This document shows, one piece after another, positions 1 through 4,490 of a stretch of DNA of 8,908 nt (its first letter is position 1; the number at the start of each line of letters is the position of its first letter). The translations under genes were made by a program, and so were the position numbers. The notes below the pieces were generated by a model. The model did not search any database, had not been told where the DNA came from, and worked only from the letters and a program-made list of their open reading frames with translations. The DNA comes from Oribacterium sp. UBA6992 (GTDB taxonomy: Bacteria > Bacillota > Clostridia > Lachnospirales > Lachnospiraceae): positions 1 through 8,908 of the forward strand of contig DJXY01000168.1 of assembly GCA_002449915.1 (NCBI GenBank), given 5' to 3'.

Positions 1-273
1 ATGCTCCTCATTCACCTCCCGGGCAAGCGCGCCCACGCAGTCATCCGCGTCGCTGTACCAGATCGCGCGGAATGGAGGCTCCGGCACATGAAACAGCCGG
101 TTCAGAAACAGCACATGGTCACCACTCTCCTTAAGCAGCAGACCGTACATCCTCTCCCCCGGATGATTGTCAATCCCGGTCAGATACCAGATACTGTCCG
201 GATCCGTCACAAACAACTGTGAAAGCCCATTCTGTTTCATGTGATTTAATACGCGTGTGATTCTTGATGTCAT
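1..273 (-). CDS. Xaa-Pro aminopeptidase (M24 family), N-terminal part, runs off the left edge
   Basis: The first 91 residues are present; the rest lies beyond position 1. They match the creatinase/prolidase N-terminal domain that precedes the M24 metallopeptidase domain in Xaa-Pro aminopeptidases. The family pattern is visible as VTDPDSIWYLTGI (residues 22-34), then HPGERMYGLLL (37-47) and an alternating beta-strand segment ending in a FRAIWYSDADD stretch. The full enzyme would remove N-terminal residues preceding proline from cytosolic peptides using two metal ions, but the metal-binding domain is outside the window, so activity cannot be judged. The ATG is supported by an AGAAGGA ribosome binding site about 8 nt upstream. 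It lies 122 bp downstream of the hemerythrin gene on the same strand and may share its transcript. The family call is firm; the exact peptidase subtype is not. Confidence 0.82.
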   Translation of the reverse strand, partial: MTSRITRVLNHMKQNGLSQLFVTDPDSIWYLTGIDNHPGERMYGLLLKESGDHVLFLNRLFHVPEPPFRAIWYSDADDCVGALAREVNEEH

Positions 274-395
274 ATGCAAGTCCTTCTTTCTATGCCCATG
301 ATTCCTGATGCGAATGCTTCTGCCGCTGTGTTCTCATCCCAATCTCCGGTCTCAAAACCTTCCGTTGATTCCGTTGAAAATCTTTCTTCATGAAG

Positions 396-971
396 TCAAA
401 GATACAAATTCTCCTCATACTTCGGAAAAAGCACCTCGTCTTCCTTCATAATATGCTCTGAAATGTCATTTAACAAGCTCTGAATGCGTTCCATAAATGT
501 GCGGATGTTTGTGACGTCCACATTTGCATCCATATCCGCAGCATTCTCCGCATTTTCCTTCGGGAGAGAAAGGGTAAGAAGTGACATCTCCTCCGTAAGC
601 CTCCTGATGATCCTCTCCTGATCCCGATGCTCGTTCTGAAGCTCATTTAACAAGGTTCTGAGTTCAGCCGTGGGATGCTCGTAAATCCACATCAGTGGAA
701 ATACAACCTGCTCCTCCTTATCAAAATGATCCATCAAATGTTCCTTTAAATCAAGAAACGTCCGGTTTAAGCTCCGAAGCTCCTTAAGCCCCAGCTCCCT
801 GCCAAGAGCCGTAATTTCCTCCATTTGGTCACGCTCGGTAAGATGATGCGTATTTTCTATATTGTCCAGCATCTCCTGCACCGATAGCTTCCGGAACTTC
901 TCCAGTCCCTCCATCGGATCCTGCACATTACCTGATTTAAGGTCCTCCCAGCGTAACGTCTGTCTGATCAT
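396..971 (-). CDS. Hemerythrin (HHE) di-iron domain protein, RIC/YtfE/ScdA-like
   Basis: This 191-residue protein is built of helices carrying the hemerythrin ligand pattern: NTHH (residues 40-43), H82-x3-E86 in DHFDKEEQVVFP, H115 in NEHRD, and H173-x3-E177 in EHIMKEDEVLFP. Proteins of this group (YtfE, ScdA/RIC) bind a di-iron centre and are linked to iron-sulfur repair and nitric-oxide or oxygen stress; that role is inferred from the family. Two oddities are visible. The short N-terminal DUF542 domain with its cysteine pair, present in YtfE/ScdA, is absent. The histidine that YtfE-type proteins usually carry between the first and second ligand groups is also not seen; H78 is the nearest candidate. 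The start ATG has an AAAGGGAG ribosome binding site 7 nt upstream. The gene follows the structured region at 1104-1441, whose terminator lies about 130 nt before the start, and the aminopeptidase gene follows it. Confidence 0.85.
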   Translation of the reverse strand: MIRQTLRWEDLKSGNVQDPMEGLEKFRKLSVQEMLDNIENTHHLTERDQMEEITALGRELGLKELRSLNRTFLDLKEHLMDHFDKEEQVVFPLMWIYEHPTAELRTLLNELQNEHRDQERIIRRLTEEMSLLTLSLPKENAENAADMDANVDVTNIRTFMERIQSLLNDISEHIMKEDEVLFPKYEENLYL

Positions 972-1103
972 GACTTTCTCCCTTTCATTGTTCCGTCGTA
1001 TTTTTCCATAAAATAATTACACATAAAACAGCTTAATGACTATGCATCTTCAAACTATCACATTTTGACGTACAGGTGAACAATTCTGCCATTTTAAGAG
1101 CAA

Positions 1104-1142
1104 AAAAATAGAGGCTGTGCATCATGCAAATACATCAGCCTC
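1104..1142 (-). terminator. Intrinsic terminator, leftward
   Basis: Read on the minus strand, GAGGCTG (1142-1136) pairs perfectly with CAGCCTC (1117-1111), and the 3' side runs directly into TATTTTTTT (1110-1104). The 18-nt loop itself contains the palindrome TGCATgATGCA, which could extend the fold. The U-run is on the minus-strand side only, so it acts on leftward transcripts. The only visible start for such a transcript is the promoter at 1413-1441. It lies upstream of the hemerythrin gene, so it could either end a small RNA or attenuate that gene. Confidence 0.75.
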
Positions 1143-1176
1143 GGAAAATACGATAATATTTTTACGCAATGTAATA

Positions 1177-1215
1177 GGCCCCGACATTTGTTTCTTGCTT
1201 GCAAATGCCGGGACC
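1177..1215 (-). other. Long hairpin in the candidate RNA
   Basis: On the minus strand GGTCCCGGCATTTG (1215-1202) pairs with CAAATGTCGGGGCC (1190-1177) through 14 positions, with two G-T wobble pairs and no gap, around an 11-nt loop. It starts directly after the stop codon of the tiny ORF at 1216-1239. The sequence after it, TATTACATTG, is only weakly U-rich, so it is a poor terminator. An attenuation or processing element is as likely. Confidence 0.6.
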
Positions 1216-1239
1216 TTAGTGAATGTTTGGACTTCTCAC
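1216..1239 (-). CDS. Possible 7-residue leader peptide
   Basis: GTG followed by six codons and TAA would encode MRSPNIH. The site AAAGGAGGGATGATCA upstream matches the 16S anti-Shine-Dalgarno over an unusual length, with GGAGG 9 nt before the GTG, so ribosomes should bind here. The stop codon abuts the stem of the hairpin at 1177-1215, which is the geometry of translation-coupled attenuators. No run of one amino acid is present that would name a regulating metabolite. The ribosome binding site may alternatively be the relic of a lost gene start. Confidence 0.3.
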   Translation of the reverse strand: MRSPNIH

Positions 1240-1302
1240 TTGATCATCCCTCCTTTATTTAATTTTTGTCTTTTGGTTTTTAGGTATTCAGATCTCAACT
1301 AC

Positions 1303-1317
1303 GTGAAGCACTCGCCA
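1303..1317 (-). repeat. 15-nt direct repeat, copy 2 of the candidate RNA
   Basis: TGGCGAGTGCTTCAC on the minus strand is identical to 1361-1375, offset by 58 bp, while the flanks differ. It lies inside the ATTCAGAT/ATCTGAAT stem. An exact 15-mer repeated in so short a non-coding stretch is unlikely by chance. Confidence 0.75.
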
Positions 1318-1360
1318 TTTCATCTACCATCTGAATCCTTATCACGAACATCTCTGATTG

Positions 1361-1375
1361 GTGAAGCACTCGCCA
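1361..1375 (-). repeat. 15-nt direct repeat, copy 1 of the candidate RNA
   Basis: This is identical to 1303-1317. Here the flanking bases form GGTG...CACC around the core, so the repeated bases would sit largely in a hairpin loop of the minus-strand transcript. Confidence 0.75.
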
Positions 1376-1412
1376 CCTTTCCTCTGATGTTTTTCCCTCT
1401 TCAACTGTCTTT

Positions 1413-1441
1413 ATTGTATCAAATAAAAAACATATTGTAAA
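1413..1441 (-). promoter_or_regulatory. Sigma-A type promoter for the candidate RNA, leftward
   Basis: On the minus strand TTTACA (1441-1436), a 17-bp spacer and TACAAT (1418-1413) give a near-consensus housekeeping promoter. Transcription should start near 1406. It is followed by the repeat region and terminator and is the best promoter in the left half of the window. Confidence 0.65.
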
Positions 1442-1483
1442 GTACTTATTTTATGGAAAATATTTTTATTTCAATACCTTTAA

Positions 1484-1603
1484 GAGTTCGGTCCGCTGAT
1501 CGTCTCCATCGACTCTCACGGCCGTAACTACTTTGAGGAGAAAAAGGATTTACACTATCAGAAATACAAGCTGCCCTGCAAAGTCTTTGTGCTCGCTCTG
1601 TAG
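1484..1603 (+). pseudogene. Remnant, probably the C-terminal end of a Fe-S fumarase/tartrate dehydratase beta subunit
   Basis: From 1484 the plus strand reads EFGPLIVSIDSHGRNYFEEKK before losing resemblance and reaching a stop at 1601-1603. The motif (hydrophobic strand, then D-S-H-G-R/N) resembles the extreme C-terminus of class I fumarate hydratase beta-type domains. There is a stop immediately upstream at 1481-1483 and no start codon or ribosome binding site, so this is a gene scrap and not a gene. It overlaps, in another frame, the N-terminal part of the Crp-like remnant, so the join between the two relics is near 1540. The identification rests on about 20 residues and is tentative. Confidence 0.35.
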
Positions 1604-1811
1604 CCTACCAGAAGGGCGCGGTCATCCTCTCTGCGGGAAGCACGACTGACAAAATGGGGCTGGTCCTGTCCGGCAGTTCGACATTCCCTTTGACCGTCAG
1701 CAGCTGGCGGATTATCTGAATGCAGACCGAACGGCTCTATCCAAGGAACTTGGAAAAATGAAGGCAGACGGACTCATTTCATTTGATAAAAACCATTTTG
1801 TAATCAACTAA
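1537..1811 (+). pseudogene. Crp/Fnr-family transcriptional regulator, broken by internal deletion and frameshift
   Basis: Two pieces of one regulator are readable in different plus-strand frames. From 1537 to about 1674 the frame gives a cyclic-nucleotide-binding-like N-terminus, including YQKGAVILSAGSTTDKMGL and VLSGS. From 1683 to the stop at 1809-1811 a second frame gives the end of the winged helix-turn-helix: PFDRQQLADYLNADRTALSK, then ELGKMKADGLISF and the last residues. Members of this family have about 210-230 residues; here only about 47 plus 42 remain, so roughly 110-130 residues between the effector domain and the recognition helix are missing. The junction is near 1674-1683 and shifts the frame. 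No start codon with a ribosome binding site is seen. It therefore cannot make a working regulator. It ends 10 bp before the convergent end of the PsiE-like gene. Confidence 0.72.
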
Positions 1812-1821
1812 GGTAGTCATC

Positions 1822-2280
1822 TTACTTGTCGTCGATGTCCAGCTCGTGATCGATTCTTTTTTCGATCTTTTCACGGAATTGTCCAAACAACATCTTCCGT
1901 GTCTTTCCTTTGATCATGAGATATTCAAGTACAAACAGGACCGCGATGCTGAGAACCATAAGGAGGTTTTCCAGCGCGCTGGACTCCCGTACGATCATAT
2001 GTCTCGAAATCAGGAAAATCAGCACCTCCGTGACATTTTCTACTGATGGCTTTGCCAGCATCTTTAAGAACTCCGTACCAACGATGACACTCAGGATCGC
2101 TGACAGCATTTCCGAAAAGGCTTCCGCATCCTCCCGATGCAGAAATAGCTCATGAAATTTGGGCAGCAGCCCGATCATAGCAAATACAATTGCCACGGAT
2201 ACCGCAATTGCCATGAGAATCTCCACCAATTCTCCAAACTCCGTCACAATCTTCCGCGCTCTCTCGATAAAGTTTTCCAT
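1822..2280 (-). CDS. Small integral membrane protein, PsiE-like
   Basis: The 152-residue product has four hydrophobic segments (about residues 16-39, 55-75, 84-97 and 104-123) and a charged C-terminal tail (125-152, rich in K, R, D, E). The order of segments, the conserved-looking EVLIFLISRHMIV stretch (85-97) and the length fit the phosphate-starvation-inducible PsiE family of inner-membrane proteins, whose biochemical role is unknown. Attribution to that family is from memory of its pattern and is moderate. The ATG is well defined by AGAGGAGGGG ending 7 nt upstream. It appears to be a single-gene unit: the upstream 330 bp are non-coding and divergent to the methyltransferase gene, and downstream it converges on the Crp-like relic. 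No PhoB-type box is evident. Confidence 0.6.
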   Translation of the reverse strand: MENFIERARKIVTEFGELVEILMAIAVSVAIVFAMIGLLPKFHELFLHREDAEAFSEMLSAILSVIVGTEFLKMLAKPSVENVTEVLIFLISRHMIVRESSALENLLMVLSIAVLFVLEYLMIKGKTRKMLFGQFREKIEKRIDHELDIDDK

Positions 2281-2610
2281 ATATCAACCCCTCCTCTGAT
2301 GGCTTTCATGCTGACCGGTAGTTCCAGGTATTCTCTATTCCGCTTCATACCACCTGATGTTTTCTGTTTCAGTTTGATCCTACCTGCGCGAACCCATTGA
2401 TTAGATTTTAGCATACTGCACTTTTAACAGAAACAGAATTATTGTAAAATCAACCGGTAGATTCACATCACAGTATATTCACATAGATATTTACAGCAAT
2501 ACATGTAAGAGATATATTGCGATGTTAATGATAGAAAGAGAGGTTTGCGGCGGTTTATCCCGGCCTGAAGGAAGCAATAGAATTTCACAGGGCTCTCCGC
2601 TGAAAATTTT
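2281..2610. other. Divergent intergenic region between the PsiE-like gene and cbiL
   Basis: No gene is convincing in these 330 bp. For the leftward gene a weak promoter-like pair is TTTCTG, 17 bp, TAAAAT (minus strand, about 2411-2439). On the plus strand a 30-codon frame starts at ATG 2522 and stops at 2612-2614, overlapping the cbiL start as ATGA. It has a poor ribosome binding site and no recognised similarity, but it could couple translation into cbiL, which itself lacks a good ribosome binding site. The cobalamin riboswitch consensus (B12 box) was looked for and not found. Confidence 0.4.
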
Positions 2611-3333
2611 ATGACAGGAACATTATATGGCATCGGCGTCGGTCCCGGAAATCCGGATCTCATCACAATGGAGGCACGTAAGGTGATTTCTCTCTGTAAT
2701 CTCATCCTGGTCCCGGGGAAATCTCCGGCAGAAAGCCGTGCGTATCACATTCTCCATGAGGCATTGCAACAGGAGGATCTTGCCGGTAAACGCGTGCTTT
2801 GCTGCGACTTTCCCATGACACGGGACCCGCACACAAGAGCTCTTGCGGTGAGGGAAATCTATGAAAGGATTCGCGGATTCCTCCTTGATGGTACATCGGT
2901 TGCATGCCTTACGATCGGTGATCCCTTGATTTACTCTACCTTTGCGTACCTGCAGGAAGCCGCCGCACATGACCAGCTCCCGGTAAAAATCATAAACGGC
3001 ATTCCTTCGTTTCTTGCGTCTGCAGCATGCTTTAATCTGCCGCTTTGTCTCGGAGAGGAGGAGCTTCATATATTAAACGGGGATTCTGACTTTGCGGAAG
3101 GCTTGCGTTTGTCCGGGACCAAGGTTTTTATGAAGCTGGGCAGGCGGCTGCCGGAACTTGTCTCCGCACTTAAGACATATAAAGGTACGCATTCCTTAAG
3201 CGTCTACGCTGTAAAAGACTGCGGCTTACCGACGGAGGAATGCTTTGCAGGTCTACATGCGCTCGAGGCTCTCTGTGAGGACCATGGACATCCCTATATG
3301 ATGACGATCATCGTAAAGGACGCTTTAACCTAA
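2611..3333 (+). CDS. cbiL: Cobalt-precorrin-2 C(20)-methyltransferase
   Basis: This 240-residue protein is a complete SAM-dependent tetrapyrrole methylase. The N-terminal GIGVGPGNPDL (residues 7-17) is the family's first motif, LTIGDPLIYSTFAYL (100-114) is the second, GIPSF (130-134) follows, and MKLGRR (174-179) and PYMMTIIVK (228-236) lie in the C-terminal domain. The VGPGNPDLIT and GDPxxYSTF signatures separate it from the CbiF, CbiH and CbiE relatives and fit the C-20 methylase. In the anaerobic B12 pathway it adds a methyl group to C-20 of cobalt-factor II/precorrin-2 in the cytosol; the anaerobic version is inferred from the likely host. It stands alone here, with no other cobalamin gene within the window, which is unusual. 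The ATG matches the family start but has no clear Shine-Dalgarno; translation may depend on the short overlapping frame ending in ATGA. CobI is the aerobic-pathway equivalent. Confidence 0.88.
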   Translation: MTGTLYGIGVGPGNPDLITMEARKVISLCNLILVPGKSPAESRAYHILHEALQQEDLAGKRVLCCDFPMTRDPHTRALAVREIYERIRGFLLDGTSVACLTIGDPLIYSTFAYLQEAAAHDQLPVKIINGIPSFLASAACFNLPLCLGEEELHILNGDSDFAEGLRLSGTKVFMKLGRRLPELVSALKTYKGTHSLSVYAVKDCGLPTEECFAGLHALEALCEDHGHPYMMTIIVKDALT

Positions 3334-3390
3334 GAAGCAATGTATGAGCTTCGATCGTGTACTTTTCTGTCTTTCCCTCCTGTTACGATG

Positions 3391-3472
3391 TATTTGTTTC
3401 GATATTTATTCGCCGATATTTGTTTCAACGAAAATTCGATGACAAGTATCGTCCGAAACATAGTCCGAAACA
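3391..3472. promoter_or_regulatory. Four TGTTTC-type repeats upstream of the surface protein gene
   Basis: TATTTGTTTC occurs at 3391-3400 and 3417-3426 (26 bp apart), and GTCCGAAACA occurs at 3451-3460 and 3463-3472 (12 bp apart). The second pair carries the same TGTTTC core in the opposite orientation. Two direct and two inverted copies within 82 bp, ending 25 bp before the ribosome binding site, look like regulator binding sites. The regulator is not known, and no strong promoter box could be fixed here. Confidence 0.4.
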
Positions 3473-3497
3473 AAATTTCATTTCAGGAGGTCTTCAA

Positions 3498-4412
3498 ATG
3501 TACCAGGCCAGAATCATTTCATTTTTCCATCGCAGACGTCATAGCCGAAATGCCAGTCACTTTAACGCCGGTCTCCTCTTTTTGGTTTTAACTCTCTTCC
3601 TGGCATCATTGCCAGTCTCCATAGGTTCCGTCACACCAGCACACGCAGCCGGATGGTATCTTGACGAAACAATGCCAGGTCCCGACGGTCAGCCCGGCGC
3701 CTGGTATTACTATCTCACAGACACCGCAACTGGAACTCTCTCTGACCGGAAAACCGGCTGGTTCACAGATCCGATCGACGGCTACACCTACTATCTTGAC
3801 CCAAAAGATGGTCGCATGCTTTCCGGCAGAGAAACCATCGACGGAACGCATCATCTCTTTGAGCCGACCCGCAATCGAGGAAATTATTTCCCGCTTGGCC
3901 TCGGCTTCTTTTATTACAAGGCAAACGGTCTCCGTCCCTATGGCGCTCTTTTACCCAAGGCCGTCCATGCAAATACAGCCTGCCGTGCTTCATCATTCTT
4001 ATCTAAAGAAAGCAACACCGCCACACGGGATCGCACCACTTCACAGCATCAAAAAAGCTCCCAGGAGAAAGTCTCAAAACAAGAGAAGGATCCTTTGCAA
4101 GATACAGGCTTTCTGCCGAAACCCCCGGAACCAGACAAGGCCACCGGCTCCGAGATCAATAAAGAAAGCCCGTCCCGGAAATCTACTCCTTCAGGAATCG
4201 ATAAAATAATCCCGTCCGGAAAAGCCACACCTTCCGGGATCGATAAAACGATTCCACCAGAAAAATCCACGCCTTCGATGATCGATCCCGCACCCGATTC
4301 CAAGCTATATGATAAAGAACCGGATTTCATTATAGAAGAGCCCTGCATCTTATCCCACACCGATGGAACGGATCCCACGGAGCCCTGCATTGTATGCCGC
4401 AAAATAAAATAG
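3498..4412 (+). CDS. Secreted protein with cell-wall/glucan-binding-like repeats and a proline-rich repeat tail
   Basis: The start at 3498 is chosen because AGGAGG lies 7 nt upstream; longer frames reaching back to 3357 have no such site. The 304-residue product begins with a basic stretch (HRRRH), a hydrophobic core (residues 25-44) and a likely signal-peptidase site after AHA (48-50). Residues 52-110 hold two aromatic/glycine modules of the cell-wall-binding repeat type (GWYLDE, AWYYYL, KTGWFTD, YTYYLDPKDGRMLSG) and a third weaker one follows (FFYYKANG). Residues 170-220 are hydrophilic, and 220-261 are three 14-residue repeats. The tail has two EPCI motifs with three cysteines (C283, C297, C300). 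There is no LPXTG anchor and no catalytic domain, so attachment would be through the repeats. It is a single-gene unit ending at a shared terminator. A surface or cell-envelope role is inferred; the specific function is unknown. Confidence 0.72.
   Translation: MYQARIISFFHRRRHSRNASHFNAGLLFLVLTLFLASLPVSIGSVTPAHAAGWYLDETMPGPDGQPGAWYYYLTDTATGTLSDRKTGWFTDPIDGYTYYLDPKDGRMLSGRETIDGTHHLFEPTRNRGNYFPLGLGFFYYKANGLRPYGALLPKAVHANTACRASSFLSKESNTATRDRTTSQHQKSSQEKVSKQEKDPLQDTGFLPKPPEPDKATGSEINKESPSRKSTPSGIDKIIPSGKATPSGIDKTIPPEKSTPSMIDPAPDSKLYDKEPDFIIEEPCILSHTDGTDPTEPCIVCRKIK
4155..4280 (+). repeat. Tandem 42-bp repeat coding for a 14-residue unit
   Basis: Three consecutive units of exactly 14 codons read INKESPSRKSTPSG, IDKIIPSGKATPSG and IDKTIPPEKSTPSM, and a fourth begins as IDPAP. 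The pattern is I-D-K-x-I-P-x-x-K-S/A-T-P-S-G. Synonymous differences between units show that they are not freshly duplicated. Such repeats can change number by slippage and usually form an extended spacer between a surface domain and the wall. Confidence 0.8.
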
Positions 4413-4433
4413 TATTTTCCTGTATGTAACGAA

Positions 4434-4472
4434 ATAAGCGGATATTTCCGATTCCTAGAAATATCCGCTTAT
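4434..4472. terminator. Bidirectional terminator between convergent genes
   Basis: A perfect 15-bp inverted repeat, ATAAGCGGATATTTC (4434-4448) and GAAATATCCGCTTAT (4458-4472), surrounds a 9-nt loop. It sits between the stops of the surface protein gene and the cysteine desulfidase gene. On the minus strand it leads into TTTCGTT, a modest U-rich tract. On the plus strand the following bases are less U-rich, so termination is probably stronger for the leftward operon. Confidence 0.75.
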
Positions 4473-4490
4473 AAGCAAGTTGCGCACTGC

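Larger units (their letters stand above)
1104..1406 (-). ncRNA. Candidate structured RNA of about 300 nt (sRNA or attenuator leader), unrecognised family
   Basis: A strong promoter (1413-1441) and an intrinsic terminator (1104-1142) face each other on the minus strand and bracket about 300 nt with no convincing protein. Within it, in transcript order, are: a 15-nt motif TGGCGAGTGCTTCAC twice (1375-1361 and 1317-1303), the first copy inside a GGTG/CACC stem; a stem of ATTCAGAT with ATCTGAAT (1336-1329 with 1293-1286) that encloses the second copy; a strong ribosome binding site with an ORF of seven sense codons (1239-1216); a long hairpin (1215-1177); and the terminator. I do not recognise it as RNase P RNA, tmRNA, SRP RNA, 6S RNA, a T-box or a common riboswitch: their signature sequences are absent. 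It may be a trans-acting RNA or a leader controlling the hemerythrin gene. The 107-codon plus-strand frame across it lacks a ribosome binding site and looks like chance. Confidence 0.5.

Noticed and set aside
1117..1440. 107-codon plus-strand frame
   Set aside because: It has no ribosome binding site and no domain, and it runs antisense through the promoter, repeats, hairpin and terminator that explain the sequence better.
1010..1480. Insertion sequence or MITE around the repeat region
   Set aside because: No terminal inverted repeats or target duplication are visible at either end, and the internal repeats are direct and not terminal.
2430..2610. Cobalamin riboswitch upstream of cbiL
   Set aside because: The B12-box and the GCCACTG and CAGGAGACC-type blocks are absent, and the remaining hairpins are weak.
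3357..3497. Upstream extension of the surface protein to a start at 3357
   Set aside because: The extension has no ribosome binding site, crosses the TGTTTC repeats and would bury the signal peptide. The start at 3498 has AGGAGG at ideal spacing.
4049..4402. Minus-strand frame opposite the repeat part of the surface protein
   Set aside because: It is a mirror of the in-frame 42-bp repeat with no ribosome binding site; the plus-strand gene has a signal peptide and start site.
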